DNA of 64,000 nt from Glandiceps talaboti (Eukaryota > Hemichordata > Enteropneusta > Spengelidae): NCBI RefSeq assembly GCF_964340395.1, contig NC_135551.1:19457003-19521002 (forward strand), given 5' to 3'. Shown here in pieces: positions 9,248-22,252 of this stretch; within the stretch, counting starts at the first letter, position 1, and each line of letters starts with the position of its first letter. Below the pieces are notes generated by a model, which was given only the letters and a program-made list of their open reading frames with translations, was not told the DNA's origin and searched no databases. A program made the position numbers and the translations under genes.

Positions 9248-10885
9248 TGAAAACAACAGACAAATCTCACAACAGGTTTCATTCAAAAAACCTGTTGGAT
9301 TTAGTCAGACAGTAAAGGTCAGGTTGGGGGCATATGAAATATCACTGAAATCAGCAATTAATTACAATGTACAACACATACATCGATCTAATTACATTTA
9401 GATTAGTGCAATTTAAAGGTTCAGGTTATCAAATTTATTGTAAATCCCTGAACTAATTCAACATCACCCATACAACAAGCCATGCATATTTAAACAGAGA
9501 CGGGCAATTATGAACAGTCCTACAGTGGACAAATGTTGGATTATAAATGAACGGATTATCCCACTATATCCCGCAATCTATGAACAATTCCCATCCCTCT
9601 GTCCTTCCCATGCAACAGGGATAGACATCTGATCCAGAAGTACTTATGCCTGCCTTCCATGTACACACAAAAAATTGAATATGTTAAGAAATAAGTCACA
9701 GTTGGGGTAATAGTTGCGACAGCTAGTAATGTAACCTAGCTGCTCGCTTTGATGGTCAGCTCTCTAGAGGAACTATAGGGTTGAATTTCATACATCTTAA
9801 TTACAGACCTACAGTTCACCATGGAAATGGGAGAATCATATATCCTTGTTTAAATGTGCAGAATACACTAATCTCCTGGGGAAAGGCAGTCATGGTACAA
9901 CGCATGACAATTTGATGGAAGTCAAGCATTGCAAATCTAAACAGAATTGAGGTTACTTATATTCATCACCTGAATTCAGACTCAGAGGGAGACACATGAT
10001 ACTCATTTTTTTTTCATTTTAGCACAAAATTCACATCACCGAAATGGGGCTGTCATCGTTTTTTGATGTATGTGATTTGGTCTTGGCTAGCTCAATGAAA
10101 TAATTTGTTCTCTCCCCTTGAGGTTCGTACATCTGAGTCAGGTATGAATCTTCAAACACCGGATTAATCTGTACAGGGGTTTTGTTTTGATGTTAGATCT
10201 CCAGTGAATATACATGTTATTTGTTCCCTCAATGCAAATTACAAACAAGCAATGTTTTGCCGTTAGGAATTAAATCAGTCCAAATAATAATCAGTGCTAT
10301 ATTGCATACAGACTTCCTTTCAGACCTAGAGAAATTCAACATCTACCATCCGGGCAGGATCACCTTACATATAGGATACACTATGGGGACTACATTAAAC
10401 AAACAATACATACCTTTTCCAGACTTTCAAATAAAGATTTGCTGTTGTCACCAAGAAATGTATACATTCACTATTTTTAGGTATTAAACTGATGACAAGT
10501 CTTTTCCATTCCACTAAGTTTGTTTGTATACAGAATGCAAATGTGAACAATAGCTGAAGACAAAAAACAGCTTTAAGCCAGGCTGACTAATCAAGTGGTT
10601 CACTTCAGCTAGCTTAGTAACTGTAATTAAAAACAGGATACACAGAGATGATAAGAATAAAATTATATCACAAAAGGAACTGTTTAAAACTCAAGTAATG
10701 ATAACAATTTCATTTTCCTTTAAGTTTTTCCTTTTTGTACAAAAAATATACTAACGTAGGTGTTACCGACAATGATTCAAGCTTGATGAGCTGAATCATC
10801 TAAGTGCACTGGCTTAGTAAACATGAATCCATGAAATAATGGTTTTTAAAAAAAAGTAGTTGTTAAATTGTCAATGACGTACTGC
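9248..10885. other. AT-rich DNA with no supported feature
   Basis: No recognised gene or repeat. The longest open frame (88 codons at 10221-10487) shows no domain pattern. A short near-palindrome GATTCAAGCT/AGCTGAATC lies at about 10775-10798. Confidence 0.5.
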
Positions 10886-10918
10886 ATTAATTAATTAATT
10901 AATTAATTAATTAATTAA
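10886..10918. repeat. (ATTA)n microsatellite
   Basis: About eight perfect ATTA units. Confidence 0.9.
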
Positions 10919-11762
10919 GTTATGAAAAAATGTTCAGTTCACTTCAGGGCCAGATCAGAGATAATGCTGAATAATTAAATCATTGCGTGATCAAGTTCCG
11001 TAGTAGACGGATCAAAACGTTGCATTCGTTTCCAATTTATCATTCCAAAGTAACTATATTGTACTGTCCTATTGATTCTTGGAACCATGGACAATATATT
11101 CTCAATATGAAAAAATAGTTTTAAGTTTCATCTACTGTAAATCTGAATAGATTTGCTTAAGTTTATTCTTCATGTGTGTCTATATGGTGGTTTCGTCAAT
11201 GTAAAGACTTTGTTTCAATCATCTTTGACGGAAAGAAATCAAGCCCATTCTTACGCATTTCACATTTCCAAGGCGCATGCACATATTGCAAAGTAGATGA
11301 AATATTAAGACTTGATATGTCAGCCTCATAGTACGAAGTTTATGAATAAATAAATTAAACATCAATACACTGCAGGTTTATCCCTTGAATCTTGACAATT
11401 TTATCTTTTCTTGGTAAATGTAAATGTAAAAGAGACAGCAAGAATGGTTTGGAATGAATAAAGAGTACACAGAGATAACATTATGACTTGAAGAGTGTAA
11501 TAAAATGAAATAGTCTGGTGATGATCATAGATAACTAGACTATAGACTGTACGTACTCTAGAGTGACGGCAAGTTAAACACACTTAAACCAAAATTATGG
11601 GATTTATACCTTGGTCTTTCTCATACATTAATGCAATGATCATTGCCTGTTGATATCATTCCTAGTTCTGCAGTGATTTAAATATGAGTGTAAACATTCA
11701 GAATCATCATTATTTTACTCTTAAGTTACATATGTAAGTGTGCCCAGCACAGTTATAAATTT

Positions 11763-11923
11763 CAGTGTGCCCTCTAATGATAGCCAAATTTTGTTGTTGT
11801 AACTCGAAATGATAAAAAGTGACCACAAAACATAGTAATTTGATAGGGGAACACTAAATTTTTGTGCGTCACTAGTAATTGTGTGCGTCAGTGGCACATC
11901 AATTTAGCTTAGAGGGCACAGTG
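11763..11923. mobile_element. 161-bp MITE with CAGTGTGCCCTCTAA termini
   Basis: The left end CAGTGTGCCCTCTAATG and the inverted right end CTTAGAGGGCACAGTG form ~14-bp terminal inverted repeats with one or two mismatches. The interior contains GTGCGTCACTAG and GTGTGCGTCAGTGGCACATC. CAG-starting termini suggest a hAT-derived MITE, but no 8-bp target duplication is evident. A family B copy starts a few bases further on. Confidence 0.55.
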
Positions 11924-11929
11924 TGATTA

Positions 11930-12090
11930 TAATATTCTCCAATATTTTTCTTCACTCAGCCAGAAAATACATATGACATAAGGGTTTGCTCACTACATGT
12001 ACATTGTACTCACCTCTGACTCACAGTGACAATTATGGCCCTTATGTCACTCATATTTTCCTTGGCTGAATGAAGAAAAATATTGGCATA
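11930..12090 (+). repeat. Family B copy, hairpin portion only
   Basis: Left arm AATATTTTTCTTCACTCAGC with GAAAATACATATGACATAAG; right arm CTTATGTCACTCATATTTTC with TTGGCTGAATGAAG. The loop is about 60 bp. The 5' body seen in copies 1 and 2 is absent. Confidence 0.65.
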
Positions 12091-12099
12091 TATTTACAG

Positions 12100-14340
12100 G
12101 GTACTTAAATATGTAGTTCGGTCACTGAGAATTAGACAGAATTTTGTCAATTTTGTACTGGAAACCTGGAATTTTTTGCTAAAGACTTATTTTCACTTAT
12201 TTCACCGGAAAACAAAAATTATGTTTAAAAATTAAATAAGTAGTGATTACAATGCCTTCTTGTACATGTATATGAGCACAGTGAGCCAGTCTGGTAATTA
12301 GTAAAAAGTAGTCTTTGAGAAAACTATAGCTGAAGACTTCAACACTGCAAAACTTTCTAGTAGCAAAAATGTTTAGGTTTACAGTATCTCAGTATATTAA
12401 AGTCACTAGCTAAAAAACTGATGGCGCTTTTTTGATCAACATTTCTGTAATCATTTTAGTATGTCTGATTTGTGAATAATATATACTCAAACAAGTTTTC
12501 AAATGCCACAAGACACCTAACATGTACAATATGTACGCTGAAAAAGTATTTAATAGTCCAGACTATTCGTCTGTACAGTGTTGTTCAAAATACGAACTAA
12601 AAAGCAAAGTTTTTCTCTGTCCTTTTATCATTGTTTAACAAATATCAAGTTCCCCCCCCCCCCCCATCGGCAAAACTAACCTGAATATTCAGTCATCTGC
12701 AAAAATTAATCAAAAATGTCACATTATCTGTGAAATACTCAGCATCTACATTATCACTCTATATCTTGTCATGTCATCTATGAACTAATGATTATCTATC
12801 CCCGATAAATAGTTCTAACAGAGTTCATCGCTCAGTGAAAGTGAAACACCACCTTTCAAAATGAGCTAGAGTAAAATGTTTGACACCTGAATTTGTTAAA
12901 TTTGATGCATGAACATCCCCTAGCGATGTGTGACCCTAGAAGTAATTCTAATTCTTGTCGAAACATATGACATCCTATTTTCCAGTAATCTGAACATGTT
13001 GAAACTGAAACATCTCTTCGAAAGAAGTTAAATAGGTTGGCCATACTCAGCAAATTTTATGTTATGCATAGAATAAATGATTACAATATGAAATGGGTTT
13101 TCGGCTAGTCATAATTGTTTTGACATTTCTTATTACACTATCATTTGTTATATTCGTATTTGTAACACTATTGTAAAATATAGTAATTACATTTTGTATT
13201 TGTAACATTTTTTATTACATTATTTTGTTAATTACAATATTATTATTGTTCATTACATTATCATCATGGTTTGTTATCACATTATTTGGTACTACACATC
13301 TTGAAAGGCTCTTTTTTCTCTTGCCTTAATTCTGTGTACATTAAAATATATCCATAAAATTTAAAGTTTAATACTTAAGTAACTGTATATATTTGTCAAC
13401 AGCCTACTTGGTTCATTTCTAAACGTCAATTTACCATATATTTTGCAAGACCAATTGCCCTTTCAATCGTCTAAAATTACATAAACCTGTTGAATCATTT
13501 TTCAATCAGACCAACACAAAATATTCACTGAAAAGTGTTCCAAAAAAAATAATTAGACATTGTACATGTTACTATTAAAGTGGTAACATTATTCATAGCA
13601 GTACAAAAGCAGGTTGAGAACATGATCACCGTTGATGCTGGTGATTTTTGGGTGGGGATGCAAAAATCAATTCATTTATTATGTGTATACAGCTACAAAA
13701 CATATGTTTTTTCACAGGTTATGTAACTGCGAGTAAGTTAATAATTGTGTCTACCAAAACATATTTTTTTTAAAACATTCCAGTTGCAGCGTGAACAGTC
13801 TTAATCTATATTACTAGTTGCACCACTTGTGGTTATAAAGATATCAAATTTGTTATCAGCGTCAGTGCAATAACCATAAAATAAAGCATAATTTATTTCA
13901 AATGTTGTACTCCACTGCCCCATTTTATAATCATTGATTTTTGTGACCTGTGCAGTTGGTGAACAAATGTTACACTTCAAGTGGCCAAGCTATCTATCTG
14001 GTCATGATAGTCATGAAATGCTTTTGAAGGGCTGTCAACACACTTGATAGAATTGTCACAAAGCCTTGGTACATGTACATGCAGCGCCGGCATCACAGCT
14101 ATACTGACAACAGTCTTATGATATTGCACAGCTGGCAGTCTTTACTCACAGTTTAAAGATGTTCTAGACACTGCATGTACCCGGTGGATATGTATAGGCA
14201 AATCGTCAGGGGTTACAGTCAGTGGGAGGAATTAAAAATATCAGAATTAAAGTCATGATGAGTCTGATCATGTAGTAGCGTTTATTATCTGCATCCTCAT
14301 CGATTATATATATTTTTATCCATCTGTTTCATTTTGTATT
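12100..14340. other. AT-rich DNA, a poly(C) tract, no supported gene
   Basis: It contains a ~13-bp C run at about 12653-12665 and a low-complexity TTTGTAACATT/ATTACATTAT-rich stretch at 13130-13290. Nothing else is recognised. Confidence 0.5.
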
Positions 14341-14344
14341 TTAG

Positions 14345-14514
14345 AACAAGTCCCAAATGAAGCACCAATCATTCTGCTATCACCTTGGGATGAAAGATCA
14401 AATATTTTAAAGAAGTCGCTCACACATGAAAGGGCCTTCTCGTCTATCACTGGTCACAAGGGTTACAACATATTAGTTGGGATGGGATTGGAGATTTTTA
14501 AAGGCATAAACTAG
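14345..14514 (+). other. Exon-like open segment behind a splice-acceptor-like site
   Basis: TTTCATTTTGTATTTTAG ends at 14344 and is followed by 55 open codons from CAA at 14347 to TAG 14512-14514. The translation begins QVPNEAPIILLSPWDERSNI, which has a protein-like composition. Its 3' part overlaps a short direct repeat (GGATTGGAGATTTT twice, about 14483-14530), which argues against coding there. No domain recognised and no donor site chosen. Confidence 0.2.
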
Positions 14515-15576
14515 GATTGGAGATTTTGTAGAAGGTTTCCGAGACTTGCATTTATTTGTTAAAATTACTGAGGATTGCAAATATATTCAAGGTTTTAGCT
14601 GTCACAGAAGGGACTTTAAGTGGGTGATAAAATGTAAAATTCCTAATTGATAATTTGTCATCTTCCTTCAACACCCTCTTAAAGCTGATTGTTTCAAGTT
14701 GAATTGAAACAACACGTTTAATTTGTCATTGTATCACACTGTGGCCATTCCAATATACACCCACAATACTGAAATTACATATACTTGCATGATGCCAGGT
14801 CACTCAGTGAGAACGTCCTTCATAAATTATGTAAATTTATGCTCAGAAGCAATTGAAGTCCAGTTTGAGCAGGGGTAGTCACTTGCCAGGTTTTCACAGC
14901 GTCAACCCCAAGGCACATGTGTGTGAATCAGAAAGAGCTGTGTTTTAATTATTCAACTTCTGTTCACCCATATCATACGATAACAATAAAACGTTTATAT
15001 TCTGAACAACTAGAGTCTTCTTTACTTTAAAAATCTGAGCTAAACAAGAAGTTACATAATTTTTAATTTGTTCAATATCATTTGACATAAATTTTAAATT
15101 TTTAATTAGCTACAACAGTTCACAACAGGGTAACTTCTCAAAAGATTATCACCATGGAAACCGAAATATTCCAGATTGAAACTCTATGTTAAATCTGATA
15201 TCATGTGTAATTAGAATTTGACCTTTAAAATCATCATGGAAGTATTTTTGTGACTATACAAATTATATGTGGTTTAAGCTAAGCTTCAGGATTTTATTCA
15301 CAAGACTAATTCCCTGGACAATGTTTACATGTCTTAGTTTGTAACAATGAATGGCATATTCGAAAAACAAAACTACTAAAAAATGTTCCAGCTACTATTT
15401 GCCTTGAGCAAATTTAGTTCAAGTCTTTTGAATATATGAAAATGAACGAACTGAATACTGCTATGATATGCGTAATTGTAAATTGAGATGTAAATGGTGA
15501 ATATTGGAGGTAATTTTCCTAAATGCCTAGGTTAAGGAGCATATTTGGAGATATGCTTTTTCAAAATGTCTAGTTA

Positions 15577-15955
15577 AGGCCTAATAAAATAATTGTTTGG
15601 TTCTAGTTACCCAAACCCACCTAGCTTTTCACTGCCGACCCTAGACTCTTATTTATGTATTCAAGAAAAAAAAATAAAATCACAAAAATTGTGTGAAGTC
15701 TCACAAGAAATAGTGGATGCGGAAACTGACATCAACTTAAAAAAAATAAATAAATAAAACTGTTCTCCCAATCTGTCATGGCTGTACATCAGATAGGAAG
15801 AAATAAACATCACAGAGACCATTTGGAAAACAATGGAAAACCTGAACTAGACACTCACACATGAAAAAAAAAATTAATAAAATAAAAAATCGACGTACCC
15901 CACCTATTCTAAAATTGAGCGTAATCAGAACCACACAATTTGTTTTATTAGGCCT
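15577..15955 (+). mobile_element. Short inverted-terminus element family A, copy 3
   Basis: The best-preserved termini in this window: AGGCCTAATAAAATAATTG at the left and the inverted CAAATTGTGTGG...GGCCT pattern at the right. The length is 379 bp. The interior carries CACCTAGCTTTTCACTGCCG, GAAATAGTGGATGCGGAAAC and GACCATTTGGAAAACAATGG. No coding frame. Confidence 0.8.
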
Positions 15956-16894
15956 AATTGTCCAAGTCTATAAATTTTAAAATTGGCGCCGTAGTTGTTC
16001 ATTTGAAGTAATTGTTCTATTAAATGTTATCTGCAGCATGATTGTTAATAATGACATCATTTTACTATGTCAAACTGATTACTTGTAAAATATGAAAAAT
16101 TATCATTGGCACATCAGGAATTCAATTTCCTACAGGTTCCTGGCATAATCATAAAATTGCTCTCCTCAAGATTTTCTTATTACAAGAAAATTAAACATGG
16201 ATTAAAATAAAAAATTTTGCTGTTTTTGTATTCACTTTACTGAAAATTATGGATTTCTAAATTTTAGTAAGACTTCTTCATGTTTGTGTCGAAATTCTTT
16301 ACAAATTGCTTGATATTAATGTCAATTTTGCTTTTTATACTGAAATTACCTGATCAGAAATTGATAGTGGTTATATATTTGACTGTCGTTTTGAATACAC
16401 TGAAATTACAGGAGAAATGAAGTTGCCTTTGTGTTTCACCATAGTGGAGGGTCTATGATTTAACCCATGGCATGTCATGTTGTTTACATATTAAATATTG
16501 ACACAATTCAACTCAAGACTAACAATAACAGTGAACATATCACACATAGCAGAATTTTTTACCCAATCACACTGAAAAGTGATAAGCATTGAATTGCTAT
16601 TACTTTACAGTGCAGTAGAAACAGACTTCTGATGAAAAAATCATACGTGAACTTGATGATTTTAATGGCTTCAAATGTTTACTTTCCAACTGTTAATCAG
16701 CATGGTTAGACTATATACATCTACACACCCACTGTGCTCAGTACCTCCATAGTTGTTTTTTTCAAATTTTGAAAATTAAATACAAGAAAAACTTCTTTCC
16801 AATCAACAAAATTAAAACTTTAAAAAAAATTTGTTTCATAATTATCATGTTATGAAAGCCAGTAAGGGACATTTTGTAAAATAAGAAATAAAAA
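15956..16894. other. AT-rich DNA with no supported feature
   Basis: No recognised repeat, RNA gene or coding segment. Confidence 0.5.
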
Positions 16895-17080
16895 ATAATC
16901 TCGTGAGTACGACATAATATCTTGTGCGCAGGACTTACTACTATGATCTTGTGAGCACGACATACTTAGTTAATCTTGTGAGCACGAGATGCTATCTTGT
17001 GAGCACGAGATACTATCTTGTGAGCATGACATACTGTAAGTCGTGGTCACAAGATAGTATCTCGTGCGCACGACATAATT
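16895..17080. repeat. Tandem and inverted CTTGTGAGCACGAGAT array
   Basis: At least six degenerate ~20-35-bp units contain TCTTGTGAGCACGA or TCTCGTGAGTACGA. The last part is in inverted orientation (GGTCACAAGATAGTATCTCG), so 16985-17065 can fold back. The units are richer in CpG than the flanks. It may be a MITE core or a small satellite seed. Confidence 0.6.
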
Positions 17081-19612
17081 TTTGAAACACTTTAACACAT
17101 CTTAAGGAGTCCTAATTTCTGATTAGACAATATCTTGCATTCAATGGCCACATAGTTAATCAATTTTGTTTCTCCTATATTCAAGTGAATGATGACTCAA
17201 TCATCGAATGTCCAACTGCTCAGTCTATTGCCATTTGTCATTTCGCTTACATCTTAGCTTGTGACTGAAAACAGTAATAGAATAGTGATAATGTGCCGGA
17301 ACCCTGAAATATATTCACGCATTTTGAATTTCGTGCAATTTCGCGCTTGATCGTGAACACGAAATTAAAACTGCATGGATGTATTTTATTTTGAGACGCA
17401 AGTCAGCCTTGTGACATAATTTTCATACAATGTTACTACTGTTACTATGAATATTGAGTATGTCAGTCATCTCACGTAAATTCATCTCAGTGAAAACTTG
17501 TCGCCAACAGTTTCGTCAAATCAATTGTTTTGTAGCCAACTCGAGTTTCTATTCGATATGCACGAAAACCTAAAAAAAAAAAAAAAAAAATTTTGTGCAC
17601 AAATATCTAAGGTATTTTTTTAATTGGCTTTCTTGCCTGCAATTTCTGAGCCATATGGTGTAAGAAAAAAAATACAGGAAATTGGAATGCATATACCTTA
17701 GTGCAGAATAATTACAAATAAATATCAATGGGAAAGGACATCTCATGAGTTAACTATGCTCAATAAAAACTTGGATGTGAGATGAAAATTGTGCCTTTTT
17801 CATTTAGTTCAACTTTACTGTCAGTAATAAGCTGGTATTGATTACAAATCTATGGTGGAAATACTGCTGGGGTTCTTCAAGAGTTGTCGACTGCTGGTAT
17901 TATTATACTATAATAGAAACAGTCGATAGTTTGTTTAACAGAAGTTGTCGTAAGTTGCTGTATCACTTCAGTCCAAGTTCTGATAGATGCAAGCTCTGTA
18001 CCGATAAATGAAAGTGGATGAAACCAACACATTTTGTCTTGTTTATGTAACATCCAAAGTATTATTAAACATTATGAATTCACAAGATATCCTTTCCTTT
18101 TATTCATATATAATATCTGCTGACCAAACAAACGAAAGAAATTTAATTAAGTCAATGCTTAATTTTGTAATCCTACAGACAAAAAGATATATTAAAAAAA
18201 TCCTGGTTATTTCCACTTTCAAGAGATTGGGTACACATGTAGATAAGATAATTTTGCTGAAACACTTATGCTCGGATTTATTATAAGATTAGACATTATA
18301 TTTACTCCAATAATCCGATTTCAATAATCCATCCATATTGCCATTATTTCCAGGATACATGGCTTACTTATATTCCATTTGAAGGTTACAGTGCCCTTGA
18401 AGAAGGTCAATTTCATTTATGCAATGTGTTTCGTTGCTTATGATAATAATCAAACAGAGCTCAAATGTATTTAGGGATTATTAAAGTTTTGGATGAGTAA
18501 TATTTAACAAATAGGTTCACAACAGTGATGTATTTTTTCGAAATAACATGTCTAAGCTTTATATCTTAAATTTTAAATAAATAGGAAATCATTTTTGAAA
18601 AAATAGTAGGTATTTGACAAAGACCACTTAGCACCAGAAATCAATATCTTGAACTTTTACTGTAATAACACTCAAACCCTGAACAGTCTCAGTAAATTTC
18701 AGGTCACCTTAAACGAAGTTTTGAAATAATGGTCAAAATTATTATTTCAAATCTGCAACTTTGTCAGTAATTCAATGCACTTTGAATGATATGTCAAATT
18801 CGTAGGGTGAGTCATGCACTATAACAATCAACTGAAGGAACTATGACAATGTTCATCCTGTTTTAAAGGGAATAATTTAGACTCAATCAGCTGCATAACC
18901 ACCTTTCACGGATAAATAAATTAATGTTACACATAAAAATCTAAATGTACAAGATCTCTGACAACTAAAGTTCAAGGTCTTTGATCACAGCAGCATTAAT
19001 TGAGCTTCATTTATATAAAGATTAATATATGCTATTTTAAAATCCAGGGCATCAGTCATGGATACTTCTCAAATTGTCAATGTTTCATCACAATAGTCAT
19101 AAAAATAAACATTCATATAGGCTTAGATAAGAAATTATGCTAAGGAAACCCAAGAAATATCATTTTAAAATTTACAATCAAATCATTGACTCTTCTAGGT
19201 ATACTTTTAAATTAGTATTTTCAACGTCAGAATGTGACTCTGCCATCATAGCATTGATATTCATAAATTTTTATTTCCCTATATCGATTTAGGCAATAAT
19301 GTTCAATATGTCTCAAGGTGACAGTCATCATGATATTTTTAGTGTACACACATAATTATGTATTTTCCTATTTCACTGAAAAGGCAGAGGAATTATCTCA
19401 AAATTTCAATTGTATAAGTTAAACACTTCTACAATTATTTTCAATGTCTTAATGTCAGTCACCAACAGCATTGATATTAAAATACATGTATTTGCCTATA
19501 TCGAAAGGTACAGGAGTTATTTTTAAATAAGCAACGGTATCAGCCAACCTGTATAGATGGTCAGGATGAAATGTGCATGAATCATACAATATGCAGCCAA
19601 TGTACATGTATG
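17081..19612. other. AT-rich DNA with no supported gene
   Basis: A poly(A) tract lies at about 17572-17590. The longest open frame (92 codons at 18008-18286) is AT-biased with no domain pattern. Confidence 0.5.
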
Positions 19613-19646
19613 TGTATGTATGTATGTATGTATGTATGTATGTATG
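19613..19646. repeat. (TATG)n microsatellite
   Basis: About eight near-perfect TATG units after a TGTACATG motif. Confidence 0.9.
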
Positions 19647-20012
19647 AGAGCCCTCTAGGTTGTGACAACAGCATATAAAAGGATCACCTTGACCCATAAA
19701 ATTATCAATTCAAGAAGTGTATAACCACAGGTTCATTCAACTTTTTACATCTTCTAACACTTCCATTGATTATTTACTATTCCCAGTTCCTGTGACAGCT
19801 TCAAGCTAATAGGTCTCCCCTTTCAATGAAGCAATACTAAAACCTTCATCTTTGCAAATATATACAGCTACACATTCATATAGTGATCATTACTTTGTTG
19901 CTTCGCTTTCACTTCAACTACTGTTTAATATTTGCCTGGAGGAAACACAATTCATCTCAAGAATATATTCTTAAATGTCCTTCTTTTTCCTATTATACAA
20001 ATTGTTAAAATC

Positions 20013-20013
<1 letters not shown>

Positions 20014-20105
<92 letters not shown>
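20014..20105. repeat. (GA)n microsatellite, 92 bp
   Basis: Perfect except for a single GC interruption near 20071-20073 and an A insertion at the end. The homopurine strand can form triplex DNA. The open frame across it (repeating Arg-Glu) is an artefact. Confidence 0.97.
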
Positions 20106-20107
<2 letters not shown>

Positions 20108-21217
20108 TCGACTGATGATTTTTAAAGAAATTATAAATTTATGAGATTAGTTATTGATAAAGCCTATGAGGAGCAGCAAAGAGTCAACCCTTTTTTTGTA
20201 CTCATTTTAGTAGTAACTGTACATTTTTAAAGTCCATGCAATATCATACCTACTGTTGTGCCATATATGCCATCTTTTGTCCTGAAGTCATACATATTGT
20301 GGCACCTAGTCATCCACATTCATCATACATGGAAGAACTCATTATATGCTATTAGTGACTATATGTACAGCGGGGGATACTATTACGCTCTAGTTCAAAG
20401 TCTGGTGAATGCAACAATTTATGTCAATGTGTTACCATTTCTGCTACAATGCATATGATATTAGGTTAAGTGTGTATCTTGGTAATTACAAGTTCCTTCA
20501 TAAACGTATCTAACTTGTCATCAAATAATTGAGTTTTCGCACGTACAGTATATCAGCTTTTTAATCATCCTTGATACATTGCTAGCCTGGAGGGCTTGCT
20601 TTTATATCAACATCCATTCACACTTTAAAAGTGTCGCATAAATATTCTGTGTTTTATACTGGAGCTGACAAAGAAGATTTTTACAATGATCCAGTACTGG
20701 TAATGAAATCTGTACTCTGAAGAAATTGACTTGTAAATAAAAGCAAAGAAAAAAAAATTGTTTCTGTTCAAAACATTTTGTCTAAAGTGGTGCGACGACG
20801 ACAACCAGAAACAATTCTGTCTTTTTTTTGGTCTAATCATTGATATTAAATGTATTGGTTGAAGCCATAAGATTTTACAAGGTCAAAGTACGACTCACTG
20901 TACCTGGTAGCCTAAAGGTGTCATGAATCTGATAGTTAACCCCTGGTTGTAGCCTGCTTTTTAACATCGTGCATTATAAAGCAACCTTCTAACATAATCC
21001 TGCATTAGTGGTGAAATTTGAAAGTCAAATCTCAGAAAATTTGAAACAATGACTTGCATAGATAAAATTCACATGTTTTTGTATATTTCAAATATTTCAA
21101 GGTGCAATGAACATGCTGTTTAATCCCCTAGTCTAGCTGTTACTTGCAGAGAATTTCTTTTATCTGAGGTATTATTTGCCCAGAGGAAGGTTGGATGAAT
21201 AATCCATGCAGTGAACA

Positions 21218-21608
21218 CCATATATGGTCAAATATGGTAATTACACTACTATATTAGGTATGTGACCTTATAAGGTACAAACTCAAGAAATTCACTGGTC
21301 AAAATAACATCATTCACTTTGCAGAGCAATTATTTGAAAGAAAGTGTTCAATAATGTGTAACTTGATATAAACGACCTCAAAAAGATCAACCGAATTGTT
21401 GTGCGGAAAATAATTCATGGATAAACTCAAGTGGTTTGGCAAAACATTAAATTTGATCACAATTTAATCAAAAGTAGTCAATCTCTGAGGATGTACCATA
21501 TAAGGTCACACACCCATTCTACTTTAATAACCATTAATCATTACCTTATATGGCCAAGTACAGGCATATCCATTCTACCATATTAAGATGAATGATTACC
21601 TTATATGG
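21218..21608. promoter_or_regulatory. Cluster of five consensus CArG boxes
   Basis: Five perfect CC(A/T)6GG sites, the consensus for serum response factor, occur in 391 bp: 21218-21227 CCATATATGG, 21266-21275 CCTTATAAGG, 21496-21505 CCATATAAGG, 21544-21553 CCTTATATGG and 21599-21608 CCTTATATGG. One-mismatch sites lie at about 21579 and 21633. The last two perfect sites sit in a diverged ~56-bp tandem duplication. No promoter or gene start is seen, so an enhancer role is inference. Confidence 0.35.
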
Positions 21609-22051
21609 TCAAATAGGCATAATATCCATCTACCATACAAGGATGTAGTTCGATCTAGGCTAATATATTTGTTAATCTAACTACTAACTTTAATTAAAAA
21701 GCTTGTCAAATACCATATAATATATTTGACAAAAGTCGAACACTACAAATACAATCAATATGAGAAGTACCACATACAATGTAGGCCTTCTTTATTTCAG
21801 GCACACAAAGACTGTATATTCAGCAATCAAGATCCTGTGAATTCAACTCCTTGAAAAAGTCTGCTGAGGTATGAAACAAGTCAAAGATTCAAACTGTTTT
21901 ATAATCAATTATTTGAGTGCAGATACATTTTTAATAAATATTATAAGCTGTTATCTGTATTCAGAATAGAATTGTTTTCATAAGCATAACAGATGTGGAA
22001 GATTCATTTATAGACCGAAACCATTGCAATATTAATAGTTCGTGGTTATAC

Positions 22052-22252
22052 TGTTTGTATAAGTTACACATTTTATATCAAAGATCTTTCTTTTTTTTCA
22101 ATTTGTGTAACCACATATTTGCAAGTGACACATTTTAAACCTTAATGTTACAATGTTTGTATAAGTTACAAATTAATCGCTATTACCAAAAATCATCATT
22201 TTTTTTTCAATCTATGTATCATTATATTTGTGAGTGATACATTTTAAACCTT
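22052..22252 (+). repeat. Diverged ~102-bp tandem duplication
   Basis: Two units begin TGTTTGTATAAGTTACA at 22052 and 22154. Each ends with a GTGACACATTTTAAACCTTA-like block. Non-coding. Confidence 0.55.

Noticed and set aside
19932-20144. 70-codon plus-strand frame across a (GA)n tract
   Set aside because: Its residues come from the (GA)n microsatellite (repeating Arg-Glu), and the flanking codons show no domain.
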